Source of the DNA: Uranotaenia lowii
Taxonomy: Eukaryota; Arthropoda; Insecta; Diptera; Culicidae
Assembly (NCBI RefSeq): GCF_029784155.1
Contig: NC_073692.1
Span: forward strand, 71,364,208-71,428,207
Length of the DNA: 64,000 nt
Reading direction: 5' to 3'
Below are positions 46,740 to 58,585 of the stretch, one piece after another. A model generated the notes under the pieces. That model searched no databases. It was not told the DNA's origin and worked only from the letters and a program-made list of their open reading frames with translations. Each line of letters begins with the position of its first letter. Within the stretch, counting starts at the first letter, position 1. Position numbers and translations under genes: made by a program.

Positions 46740-47243
46740 ATGTTTTTACATTTTTTTTTCTCTCAACAATTACAAATATGATAATCTATCAATCCTTGTT
46801 ACTGAAAACTTTTTGACAAGCAGTTGTCCAAAGTTACAGCTTAAAGAAGCTTAAAACATGAGAAAACTGTAAATCGACTTTTTCTCGAAAAATGATCATT
46901 TTGGTAGCCTCAGAAACCCTTTGTCAATATGTCTTTTGATCTAGAAAAAAATATTGGCAGTTAGATCAAAGAGTTACCACCATTCTGGTTTGATTTTTAG
47001 GGAAAAAATATCCTTATTTAGAAAGGAAGGATGAAACATACAACAGCAAACCGATGCTTAGGGTAAGTTTTAGGTGCAAAACTAAAACATTATTTCTGGG
47101 CAAAATACCTCCGAAATAGCTATTGCTCATTATCTTTCAAATAAGATCGGAAGATTTGCAATATGTCCTAAGACGGCTGAGATATGAACGATCAAAATTT
47201 GCATGTTTTTTAGCGGGTGATCCCAAACTTTTGGCCGGCAGTG
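46740..47243. mobile_element. Tc1/mariner-type MITE, one end only
   Basis: The right end GATCCCAAACTTTTGGCCGG followed by CAGTG and TA (47216-47245) has the form of a Tc1/mariner terminal repeat. I did not find a matching left end, so the left border given is a guess and the copy is probably truncated. Confidence 0.45.
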
Positions 47244-47245
47244 TA

Positions 47246-49150
47246 TGTACTTTTTAGTTTGAATATCTCAGTTATTTGTGCGCCAATTTTATCAAAAATA
47301 TATAAAAATATTGCTATGAGCCAGTCTTAATATGTTTCTATAATTTTGAAAAATTGGTAGAACTGTGTAAAAACTTTAGTCGAAAAAGCACTGAAAGTCA
47401 AGTCCCTGAGCCCCTGTAGTTATGCAATTTATCTATGGAAAAATTGTCAAAAAAAATTTCTCATCTATAAAGTTTTTCGTAGAACAAAAGTTGTTTGTAA
47501 TCATTAAACTAAGTTTCTGTGAAATTTTCAGCGAAATTAAAATTGGTTCTGGATGGTGAATTTTATTTTGTTGGCTACACACCTCGAGTTCTTTTGAATA
47601 CTTTAGAGAACATCCAGGGGTTGTTTTAATATTAGAACGTTAACTGAACATCTCCAAGTAAAACCTAAATGTTTTGAATTGACTCAGCATCCCTTTAAAG
47701 TACCCCTGAATGGGATGGTGTGTCATTTAAATTGCATCTCCCTAAACGCCTGAATCACAACGTAGCGAGAGAGTGAGTGAGCAGGCTTTACAATGTAGCG
47801 CTGTTTAATGATGGTGCTTTGCCACAGTTTACGAGCACTCTTTAAACAGCAGCAGGCTCCCGGTAGATCAACAATCGTTGAAACCAACCTCATCTTGAGA
47901 GGGAAATCGGGACCGGGTGTCTTTTCTTTCCCGGTTTGTTTTTTTTCTCCTGTCAAACCCACGCCGTCGTCCTCGGTCGTGAACAATGCCATAAAAGCTC
48001 CAAACACCGAACATACATTCACGCATCCCAGACTTCGAATCAGGGATGTTTAGTAGGTATAGCGTTGAGAAGGAGGGGGTGCATTTTTAAGGACACACCA
48101 AGGATTTTAGGTCGAAACACGGGACTGCAGCTGTAAAACATTTACGAGCGGCGGCACCACACATATTTACTCGTTCCAGATTTCATCGGTATAAATAGAT
48201 GATGGCAGCCGCCTGCCAGAACACCACTTGGGCACTTTACATCCCCTGTTGATAAATTTTTCGCCTTCATTCGGTTGAAATTTTTTGGCAAATGTCGCCT
48301 TTTGTGCCGTTAGATGAAAAAATACTCCTAAATGTATGTGATGTGATAGACACATATTCACTAGAGGGTATTTATGTGTATATGCCTGGCTGCCCTATGT
48401 GGTTCAAGGGTGGGTGATGAACTGGTTTTGCGTTGAATGAATCGGTTGCCAGATTGATTAAGGTCGAGCATCGCTCGGTTGTCAATCAATCTCTGAATTT
48501 TCGACCGAAAAAAACGAAACCAGTTTTCACCCTATGCTTATGCAAAAAAGTAACATCTGATACGTTGTATTTACCGTCTCTTAAAAGAGATGAAGATTCC
48601 TTCATTTCCATTTAATGTTAAGGGGGAGCTATAAAAAACCACACTGAGAAAGGGGGGATGACTAATGGACCACGCTCGATGGGCTTGGAGCCAAAGTGGC
48701 GGTGATCTTGTGGCCGAGTTTTTCTGTCATCCCTTGCTTTGAATATTTCAAAAAGTCGATGCTGTGCTGCTTCCAAAAAAAAAAAAATGGAGACGCCTCT
48801 CGCCGCCAATGATAATGTTGATCGGTCTAGACTGACTGGAGCTTCCAAGATTGGGCGGAATCATCTCCCAGCAGGTCATCCCCAGCTCTAAAAGATGGGA
48901 CAGGAAAGAAAAAATTCTTCGCGACGACGCGTGCTGCTTTTCGGGGACTCCAGACGTGACGTGACACATTCGGCTTATGATATGGATGGTTGTTCGATAT
49001 TTTCTTTATTTTTCGAATTGAGAGAGGAGTCTCTATTTGGACTATAATCTGCTGACGAAGATCTCCGGTCCTGGCTGGGGTTAGTTTTGTCATTGGAGCG
49101 CTCCAGACGTCGCCATCGATGGGGAGCCGTCGTCGGTCGTCTGACGCCGG
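47246..49150. other. host DNA, GC-richer in parts
   Basis: 47700-48400 and 48600-49000 are GC-richer with short frames on both strands. GTATAAATAG at 48190 has the form of a TATA box, but no initiator or gene follows. No domain is recognised. Confidence 0.35.
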
Positions 49151-49172
49151 TCCATTGCCAATGTGTTTGTTC

Positions 49173-49234
49173 AGGGCGCCATTGCATTGGACTTTCCCGG
49201 CTGGTTCTCTATCCAGTGTCCAATTTCCGGCCAG
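49173..49234 (-). repeat. short copia-like segment
   Basis: Matches 28315-28372 of the copia element; the minus-strand reading is LAGNWTLDREPAGKVQ. It lies within a 168-codon minus-strand frame (48827-49333) whose other parts have no recognised domain. The rest of copia is absent here. Confidence 0.65.
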
Positions 49235-49339
49235 TATCGATTGGGAAGCTGGGACACTTTCAAAGCATGAGGTCATCTGGGTCGAGCCGTTTTTTTTATC
49301 TCTGACTTCAGGGGTAATCGAGCGAAGAACCAATAATAG

Positions 49340-50897
49340 TTATCAGATTGAATCAAGCATTGAAGAATTGAAAATTGAATTCCTTTTTACATAAAAAAAG
49401 CCAGCAGACAAAAATATTTGTGACTAAAACGTGATGAATTGAAAAATACCTTAAAATCAATCTATCTAGAGCTGCGCTGCATCTCATTCACCAAACAAAA
49501 AAGGAATCTCCTCTGTAAACTAAAAAAAAACAAATATTTGCCAAAATATGTTATTTTTACCTCAGCCCGAAAGATTTTGCTGCAATAATCGGAACAGCAA
49601 ATTACCCGGTCCCATATTTGTTGCGCTGCAACGAAAAATCCTGGAGCTCCCTAGTAAATTCCAGTTGATCCTGTTTATATTTCATTATTTTCTGTTCCCA
49701 ACCCCTCCACGCACCGATGGCAAAAATTCGAAATTTCCCTAGGGGACCGAAAAGCATCCTTCTTGCCCTCTGTGCCAGTCGGGAGTTTGTTTTGGTACCT
49801 AGCTACCTTATTCTTGCTTAAAAAATGACAAAGTATAGAAGTAAGATAAACAGCATCGCTCTCAACTGACGACGAAAGCGAAAGTGAGAAAGATAAACAG
49901 ATTCTTTCTGAGCATCGGTTCAGTGAACGGGATTCTAGGGATAATAAAATCTTGTTGGATCAGCTAAAAATAAAATTCCCAATCTTCCAATTTTGAATTC
50001 AAATAATATGCCTGGAATTCTTATAACGGTATTCAAACTCAAAATATTTCAAATGTGAAGTTTTTTTTTAATTCTACGTTAGAAGATCTTTTAAACTTCA
50101 TGTTGGAATGTTAATCTTTTCAAAGAAGTCATCAGGATCCTTGGTTCATTTGGAGGAAGATTAAAATATTTACATCTCACACATTTTTCGACTTAAAAAA
50201 ATCTCAAAAATACCTGAAAAATCATAAAATCTCAATTAAGTGATCACGAAATATAAAGTAACGATTTTTTTAAATTTATTTGTGTCGCTATTATTATTAT
50301 CTTAATAAACACAAAAATTTCTTATAAAGAAAATTTTGAAATCTTTAAAGAATCATAGGAATCTTTAACTCAAAACTCTAAATTGCTTTCACAACATGAT
50401 AGAGTATTACTCCTCTGACTTTAATATAATCAATTTTCATTAAACTGTGAAATGTCTACAACAACTGAGGTTTAACCTAATGCAATCCCAATTTACTTTA
50501 AGAGTGTTGAGGTAAAAACATGCAGAACCGTTAAATGTTTGATAATTCCAATTTTAAACAAACTTCCTATCTGATACGGATAAAATTCAAATCTTCAAGT
50601 ACTTTTAAAAAAAAATAAAGTAATAAATAATCGATTTCCAAGGCTCTGACTATTTTACAGAACAGATAAAAACAAAACTTTGAACCTGTCCTTAAATAGC
50701 CTTGAATAAAAACAATAAAAAAAAATGAAATCTGATAAATTTGCAAACGAACGAAAATTAGAAATCTTTCATTTAAAAATCATATATTAAACATTGTGTG
50801 ATCACTATTGTTTTAACGTATCTCAACATCTTCAAAATTATTGTTTTGATGATGCTAATTAGCCTAAAAAATAATTTTTGTTTGGACTCAATTGAAT
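49340..50897. other. AT-rich intergenic, nothing recognised
   Basis: Low-GC DNA with short chance frames. A GC-richer patch at 49560-49760 has a 64-codon frame without a domain. Confidence 0.5.
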
Positions 50898-51045
50898 TTT
50901 TCAACGTTTTCTTAAAAACGAATATACTCAAAAGATGGACAATGTTGCTGCATACATTTAGGGGCGAAAATTATGAACATTTCTCAATAGTTTTATGGCC
51001 TAAAAACCAAACGAAATTTTACCTTCATGCAATTCCCTAGGTCCT
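50898..51045. repeat. dispersed repeat, partner at 52493-52635
   Basis: Shares GATGGACAATG, CTGCATACATTT and a trailing TTCATGC..TTCCCTAGG pattern with 52493-52635 in the same orientation, with many substitutions. Confidence 0.6.
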
Positions 51046-51484
51046 TCCACTGTTCCTATGTTCATTTTTTTTTTCAAACTCTCAAACAACTCTTAAACTA
51101 TACCTATACAAAGGGAAAAAATTAAACTTTCATATAAAACAACCCATTTGCCTCTAAATGCTATCACTTTATCAGGAGAGGTGTTTGTTTGTGAGTCTTC
51201 GATATTTCAAAACTTTAAAACTACATTTTAAGTATCTAATATAAAAAAAAATCTTCAACTACAAACAAAATTTAGCCTATTTATAGGCTCAATTTATAGT
51301 TTTTGCAACGTAAAAAACAGTTTTCAGATATTTCAACTTCAGACTTTGTTAATGATGATTATCTGCAAAAAAAATGGAAAGAATCGTATACACAGCTACA
51401 TTTCTTTTATGGTTTTATCTATCGGAACAACAGTCTGATGGGATGAGCAAAAAAGCGCAATCAAATTGCAATATTCATAAATCG

Positions 51485-51955
51485 TAAAGATGTCAGAAGA
51501 TTTTCAGAACGTATCGGCGCCGGACAAGTCCGAGAAATTTTCTTTACAAAACTGACAAAATCCCGGCATTGATTTCAAAATTGACGACCAAAAATCCAGA
51601 CAATATCCGGGCAAACTTTGTCAAAACCCAGAAATTACTCAACAAAAAAAAAAAAAAAAAATTAAATTGAAAGAAAATGATTTTTTTTATCATAACAGAT
51701 ATTAAATCGAATTTTTGGCTTTCAAAAAACCTTCCATGATTATTTTTGCAAAACCTGCTCAAAAATATCGTTTTTGAGGCAAAAATTTAAAAAAAAAAAT
51801 ACAACACAATTTGTTTTTTTTTTTATGGTTTGCACAATAAAGAAAATAAATTCGGACAAAATCTGGGCATTTTTCAATGAAATCCGGACTGTTCCCAAAT
51901 TATGTGTTAAATATCCGGGCAATCTCGGTTTAAATCGGGAAACCTGGCAACCTTA
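51485..51955. mobile_element. TAAGGTTGCC MITE, copy C
   Basis: Right end CTGGCAACCTTA is intact; the left end is changed to TAAAGATGTCAGAAG. Internal strings match copy B closely (CAAAATTGACGACC, GTCAAAACCCA, AAATTACTCAA). Flanks ATAAATCG and ATATATAG agree at 6 of 8 positions, so they may be an aged 8-bp target duplication. Confidence 0.75.
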
Positions 51956-52170
51956 ATATATAGTCTCTCGGTATTAGAAGGGTTGAGAAAAAACTACCTC
52001 TAAACATTCTTGTATTTGACTTTGTCGAAGCTTGAAGGAATTATTTTGCACATAGTAAAAGAATAATTTTAGTTTTTCGATGTATAGTAAACTGGGGGAC
52101 CTATGTTCACTTTTTTCATTCATTTAAATATTTCGTAACGGGTTGTTTCGAGGAAACTTTTACCAGCATG

Positions 52171-52410
52171 CACAGTAAACGAAAATTAACGAGTTCGGTA
52201 ATTTTTTTACCGAAATCCTAACATGTGTAAATCGTTAACCTGTTCGGTAATTTTCTCGGTAAAAAATAAACGAACATCTGTAAATGAAGAATCGATTTAC
52301 CGATGTTCGTTTATTTTTTACCGAAAAAATTACCGAACAGTTTAACGATTTACACATGTTAGGATTTCGGTAAAAAAAATTACCGAACTCGGTTATTTTC
52401 GTTTACTGTG
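52171..52410. mobile_element. palindromic MITE, 240 bp
   Basis: Almost the whole element is an inverted repeat: starts CACAGTAAACGAAAAT, ends ATTTTCGTTTACTGTG. Arms of about 115 bp surround a centre of a few bases. GTTCGGTAATTTTTTTACCG occurs as a smaller hairpin within each arm. It has no coding content, and the target duplication is not clear. Confidence 0.88.
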
Positions 52411-52492
52411 TGGTTTTTAAAATTATGATTTTGGGTCATTTTACAAAGAAACAATAAAAAATTAAAGTAATTTTTTTGTTATGACCAAACTG

Positions 52493-52635
52493 CTTTTTTA
52501 CGTTCTCTTTCGAAAACATTTTTAAATTATGGAGATGGACAATGGTCCTGCATACATTTGGGGGCAATAAACATTGCTTAAAAATTTTTAGCCACAAAAA
52601 AAAGTTATCTTCATACGATTCTCTAGGCCAGCCTA
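52493..52635. repeat. dispersed repeat, partner at 50898-51045
   Basis: See the shared GATGGACAATG and CTGCATACATTT strings. Both copies begin after a stretch that includes CTTTCGAAAAC or TTAAAAACGAA. Confidence 0.6.
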
Positions 52636-54699
52636 GAGTTTACTTTATTTCCAAACTTTACCGTTTACTACAGTTCCTAGCCGTTTATCCTATACAGGCT
52701 TACTCCTGGAAAATGTCCCTATTTTTTAATATCAAAATTTTTCACAAAATGACCATAAAAATAACACTAGAACCTGTATGAAATTGCCTTTTTGTCGAAA
52801 ATAAATTTATTCTGAAAATCTTGAAAAATTGCAAATTGACAAATAGTTTTTAAAATAGCCACCTTTGAAATTTGATCAAAAAGTCTGTGTTTCGTATTTT
52901 GAAAAAAAAAATTAATAAATTATTTGAAAATCCAAAAACTTGCAACAACGGTTGCCTAACTGTAGAAAATTAGAATAGTATCAGAATAGTGATTTTTCAA
53001 TTTCGGATAATTTAGATTTTTTGGCATGTTCGTTGCATGTCAAGTTTCATCCATTTTTTCAAATTTATTGAAAAATTTTCAATAAACATCCACAATTTTC
53101 ATTACCCCTGTTAAAATTCGAAGAGATGTTGAACATAAAATGGGCCAACATTTCAAGCAGTTTGAACAACTAACCGTATTTTATTCTCGTCAAATTAGTT
53201 TGGATACACACAGTTTGTTATTAATGGAAATATATAGTTTTGCATTGATTTGCATGTCATATTTCCTTTGAACTAACATATAATCCCTGTTCAATCCAAA
53301 TGTTTGTTGATTCAATAATTTCTATATAAATTATGACACTATCTATACTGCCGTTACTAATAGTAGATTAAAAATTCTACTCTAAAAATGACTTCTCTTT
53401 GTTCATTCTGGACTCTTTGCTTCAAATATATCGAATGAATTTCCAGAACTCGATATGGCTCTGATATAATTAGGTACTAAACTTTGACAATGCCAAAATT
53501 GCTAATGTGGTGAAAGAGTGTTCCTAATTTCCTAATAATCCTTGAAATAAACATGTAAATAGGCATACGTTGAATTTGTAATACGTTTTCCACTGACCCT
53601 ACGGATTTTGAATCAATTTTTAACACTTTTGGCCTTCCCATCAAAATTGTTGTATTCAAAATTTTAATTTCGAACCAACAATTATTTTAACACTGATTAG
53701 TGATTTTTTAATCATGAGGGACACCCTAAGAAAATGCCTTGCCTACACAAAGGCGCTAAACAATCTATGTTCTATATGAAATTTCTATGGCGGCTTTCAA
53801 GAAAATATTCTCCTCGAGAGAAAAAGTTTTTTATTCAATGATTAGACGTTTTATAAATGGAATGATTATGATTATTGTTTATTTATTTAATTCAATGTCT
53901 TCGAAAAATAATTTCGCACAGACTTGTTGACGAATTCTGTGTTGTAGTCAATTTTTGGACATCCCACATAAGCCGGATCGCGCTAAGAGATAATAAACAC
54001 TATGAATTTAACAATATCCAATTAATTGAAGTACAACTGCCTAACAAAGCATTCACATACTCCTAAATTGAACATAAAAATCTCAAATACATTAATCAAC
54101 TCACAATTGCAAAAAAAAAACACTTACTTAAAAAATTGGTGAATTAACAGATAGTTTCAGATAGTATAGCTTGACGGATTATTTTTCGAGGTTTCAAAAC
54201 CGTGTTTCGAAACTCCCGTTGGGTATGGCCTTAAGATTTAAAATTTTTACATCATCCATGCTATAATACGAAAAAGGGTCAAGGCAGTACATAATTTTAG
54301 GGGATAAACATTCAGGACATGTTTTAAGGATTTCATCAAATATTGGGAATTATAATCTCCTGAGATTATCAATTCAGAATTCAAGCATTTAAATTCAGTA
54401 GTCATATTCTGATTTTGAATCAGATTCCCAATTCAGGATCCGAATTCAGATGCAGAATTCAGGTTCAGAACCCAGATCCATACTCAATTCGATTATCCGA
54501 TTCTCGACTTCTGTATTTAAAATATTAAGATGCTTCGAGTTGCTGATTTCGGGGTCAGTAACCTTGATTAGCTATGTCAAAATTTCTAGCTCACTTTTAA
54601 TTTGAGCAGTTTTTTCTGCCCCTACCTTTTTTCTCTCCGACAATTCCTTATGGCCTCTGGAAGAAAAACGAGAAAAAAAACGAGGATTTCCTCTGAGTG
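52636..54699. other. AT-rich intergenic, nothing recognised
   Basis: Short frames only. TACACAAAGGCGCTAAACAAT near 53744 recurs near 57706, which points to a small dispersed repeat. Confidence 0.5.
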
Positions 54700-55822
54700 A
54701 GCAATGTAACGCAAGTTGCGTTCCTTCTTCCCTCGCCGTTTTCAGTCTACCAACGAGTTTGTTATGAATGGGTGGTTAGGAAAGAAAAAAAAGGACGATG
54801 TTGACGGGGACAACAACAACTGCTAGGCACTTCGAGGGACGACGACACGGAAGGAGACAGACAACGGGGGCAACTCTGAAATATGCAGTAGCGAATTTCG
54901 AAGGATGCAGACAACACAAACGACAGACATTCTTTACAAGGGGTTTCTAAGCAAGGGGATTCATGACGACGACAACGCGTGTATTTGCGCTTTGAATTGA
55001 TATTGTAGGACATTGTACAAGTATGATGGTAGTCGCTCTGTGATCATCAACAACAACAACAACAACAAAAACTAACAACATTTACATCGACTCCAACATA
55101 GGGTAGTGACGAGGACTAAAACGGCGAAGCACAGAAGAAGCAAAATGGTTGCAGGATGACGTCCTCGCAGAGGACGCGGGTTTATATTATTTGCTGCGTT
55201 CCGAGATTTGATAGCCGGGGATCGAACAGAGGAACACGGAGAGAGTGTGTGTATTTCGTCGACATTGCTCGCAAGGACATTGCCAAGTTGCCTGACCAGG
55301 ATAAGGAGCATTGTTGTTGTTGTTGTTGATGATGATGTCGGGCCTTTAGGAGATTCGAGAATGAATCTGACTAGCTGAGGGAAGTTTTGCGTGGTTGTCA
55401 ATAAGGCCGGATCAGTCAGTGATGGTCGGAGGTAGTTTCGGATCGGTCGGTATCTGTGACGTGAATTGTTGTGTGCGATTGTCCGTGGTTTTTGGGTTTT
55501 GTTCGAAGGATTTGAATTCGTGATGTTACCGGATCTAAAAAGAAGATTAAGAACTGTGATCAAACGTCCAGAACAACAAGGATACATGGAATTGAACCTG
55601 GTTCAGATTTTTTTCCGCAAGCTCCAAACAAGGTATCAATAAAAAAACACATAAGAACAAACATTGTTTTTGGTTATGCAAATAACAGTCAGCTTTAGCT
55701 GAACATATGGTGGAGGTACCTATTTCGTACGTTGAAAAGTATAGGAAATACTAAAAATTTAAATTGATATTTGATGAAAAATTAAGTTAGAAGTGATGGT
55801 CATTTTAATCATGGGTGTAACC
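54700..55822. other. GC-richer host DNA with CAA/GTT runs
   Basis: Trinucleotide runs (CAACAACAACAA near 55050, TTGTTGTTGTTG near 55315) and raised GC. A 171-codon minus-strand frame (55072-55587) is Thr/Ser/Pro-rich with a hydrophobic tail. It has no known domain and its residues follow the trinucleotide runs, so I treat it as doubtful. The region may be UTR or regulatory. Confidence 0.35.
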
Positions 55823-57681
55823 TAGGGTCACCATACGTACTCTTTTAAGAGTACATGTACTCTTTTTCGATCAAGATATGGGCGTACTCTTCTTTTTGTG
55901 AAATTTAACGAAATGTACTCTTTTTTACGAGAGCCAATCAATCAGGAAAATGAACTTATTTGTTCAGTATCTACATGAAATATGTTCACCACATCTTATA
56001 CAAAAAATACGAAAGAATTACAACTTACAAAAACTTTCAATACAATACCTAAATATCCCGTATTCATTAGGGCATCATTGAATCGTAATTTACAGTGAGC
56101 GCAATAAGCGCCTTTAAGTATGCAATAAGCCCCCGAACAGTTATCAAACAGCACAAACAAATGAAAATGTGAAAAATGAACACATGCTAAATTATTTCTT
56201 ATTAAGTCACATCAGCAATCTTCAATTCAAATTTTACATTTAAAAAAAATGTTTGCACGTGTATTTCGATGAAACAAGCTAAAAATCATACATTATTTAA
56301 CAAGTAGTATTGATTTGGATTTTGCTTAGATTTTGGATAAATCCGGGCATTTTTCCTTGATATCTAGGCATTTTAAGGATGAATCATCCTAAGGGATAAA
56401 AACCCGGAAAAAATGATATCTAGGCAACCGGGCCAGATTGGACTTTTTTTTCTTTGAAAAGGCGTGGAATGTGGAATGCTTAGTCATACCTATTACTCCT
56501 AAAAAAAATGGCCGTATTCGAATGACTTTGATTAACTCTGTTTATTTTGATTCTTTAAAGTTTTCCTTGCTCTTTTGGATTTTTTTTTAAATTGTACTCT
56601 TTTTAGCATTGCTGCACCCATAGAAGAGGTTGCAAAAATCCAATGCCTATTTAGCATATCTCTGTGCCGATAATGCGCTGAAATGTGCACTGTGCCGAAA
56701 ACGATATGTTTGAAAAACCGTAACTGGCATAAGGACTCGGCTCCAAACCAAAATGATGACCACTACATTCAAGCGAAACAAGAAAAACATTTTATGGGAT
56801 TTATTTCCTATTGGATAATTCATCCCAGAAACAATAAAATAAAAATTAAAACCACAGCGCCGTAGAGAGAATCGAACTCAAATTACCAATCAAAGCGTCT
56901 TGCCAGTCCGGCATTTTATCCAGTGTACTATTCACGCTTCATGCAGGAAGAGGGATATTTGTCATAGGGTTTCTGTCACCGATCAATCACAAAAAAAAAA
57001 GCACAACGGTGGCTTCCCGGCGTTTGGCTTCTTTCAATGCATTCCTTTGTCTTAAGATGGAAACGGGAAAGGGAACGGGAGTGAAGGAACGGGAAACCCA
57101 TTGAATGAGAACTGTGCTTTGCTTACTGCCTGCTATTACATACACACGCTACATATACACAGCTGCTAAAACCGGGCAGCTTGGCCGTTGGTTGTTTGCT
57201 AGTGAATCGAAGGAATGTTTTTGTTGTTGCTTTTGCTACATACACACGCACAGCTTAGCCGGGGTTGTTTGCCGGTAGATTGAATTGAAGCAGTGTTTTT
57301 TTGTTGCTTTTACTGCATACACACGCACAGCTTGGCCGTGGTTGTTTGCCGGTTGATTGAAGGGATTGAATTAGAAGGATGTTTTTGTTGTTGCTTTTGC
57401 TACATTCACACGCACAGTGCTCGGTTCGCTGGCTGCCTGGTGTTGCCCGGTATTTATTTCTATCCTTCTTCGTCTTGTGATGCGATAGGGAGGGACGTGA
57501 ATTCGTTTTTATTTTGTTTCTTTCAGACATACGCAATTCGGTTAACTTGGGAAGTTAATGCCGGTGGGAGCAAATCGAATCAGCACCGGTCGCGTTATCT
57601 TCTTGTACCAATGGTGCCTTGTACCAATGATGCCGCAATTGGCACAGAGGCTGAATTGTGGGTGTGGATATGGTAGCCCTA
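55823..57681. mobile_element. hAT-like MITE with nested CACCC element
   Basis: Ends TAGGGTCACCATACG and (reversed) TAGGGCTACCATATC. Flanks are GTGTAACC at 55815-55822 and 57682-57689, a perfect 8-bp target duplication. Without the nested element (56615-57664) it is about 809 bp. GTACTCTTTT strings recur near both ends. No transposase motif was seen. Confidence 0.85.
56615..57664 (-). mobile_element. CACCC-ended element, copy 2
   Basis: 1050 bp, the inverted copy of 10513-11494. Starts CACCCATAGAAGAGG and ends TTGTGGGTG on the plus strand. It holds the tRNA-like segment (about 56865-56935) and three copies of the internal repeat of about 80 bp (near 57222, 57302 and 57382), against two in copy 1. 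TG lies on each side, where copy 1 has TA. It is inserted near the right end of the hAT-like element. Confidence 0.85.
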
Positions 57682-57689
57682 GTGTAACC

Positions 57690-58380
57690 GATTCATTGCA
57701 TTGCATACACAAAGGCGCTTAACAATGTGTGTTCTCTTTTAAAAATCTCAGGCTTATTTCAATAACTGATTTTGACGTCCTGAATTCGAACCATTTGCCA
57801 GATTTTGTCTACCAGCTCTTGTTTTAGTTATACGGCATGGGGAAATTTGAAATTGATCGATTCTGAGCTAAATCGATCATTGATAACTGATGAACAAACA
57901 AAACTACAAGAAAAAAAATGATTATGAATATATTTATTATCCTCCAATCAATCAAGGATTTATATTTTACCTAGATATAATAAATTCAGAGATATATAGC
58001 TTTAACTAAATGAAATTCTATAATTTTCAGAAATTTCAATAGATAACATTACAACTAGTTCAGAAACCGCTGAAGGAAGTCTTCGAGTATTTGATATTGA
58101 AGATTTTAACTCAATCCATACTTTGTTGAAGACTGCAAAACGATTGCGTTTATGGTTTTAGAAATATCTAAGATTTTTAACCTATCTTATCTAAGATTCT
58201 TCTCTTCAGTCTTAATGAAAAAAAAAAACTAACTAATGTTGCTTAGTTGAAAGAGTTTCTTTCTATTATAAAACGTTAATTTCTGTGTACTATGGGGTTT
58301 GAGGCAGCAAAAAGTGAAAATCTTAACTTCATCGGGTCGCTTTTTTTATGATTACTAGTTAATAACTTAATATTTCACTA
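57690..58380. other. AT-rich intergenic, nothing recognised
   Basis: No coding signal or element ends. Includes the small repeat TACACAAAGGCGCTTAACAA near 57706. Confidence 0.5.
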
Positions 58381-58585
58381 AAGTCTCGTCCACACTCGGC
58401 AACTTGAACTGCGATGTCACTTGTGATTGTGATACTTGTCAATGTTTACCTTTTGATTGCAGTAGGTTTCTCATACTTGTTAGGAGACTTGAGACATGCA
58501 TCTTATTGTCTAGTTCTAAATGTATACATAAACAAGTCTCATCTATCAAAATCGCAATTCAAGTTACCGAGTGTGGAAGAGGCTT
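58381..58585. mobile_element. short MITE, 35-bp inverted ends
   Basis: The left end AAGTCTCGTCCACACTCGG is matched by the reversed right end AAGCCTCTTCCACACTCGG, and the match runs for 35 bp with four differences. Total 205 bp. The A/T-rich flanks (CTA, AAG) could fit a 3-bp TAA/TTA duplication as in PIF/Harbinger elements, but this is unsure. No coding capacity. Confidence 0.75.

Noticed and set aside
48190..48199. TATA box of a host promoter
   Set aside because: A single GTATAAATAG string without initiator, downstream element or gene is expected by chance in AT-rich DNA.
55072..55587. 171-codon minus-strand frame as a secreted or membrane protein
   Set aside because: Composition follows trinucleotide runs; the hydrophobic tail (ATILLLLCFAVLVLVTTLCW) alone is not enough, and no splice or start support was found.
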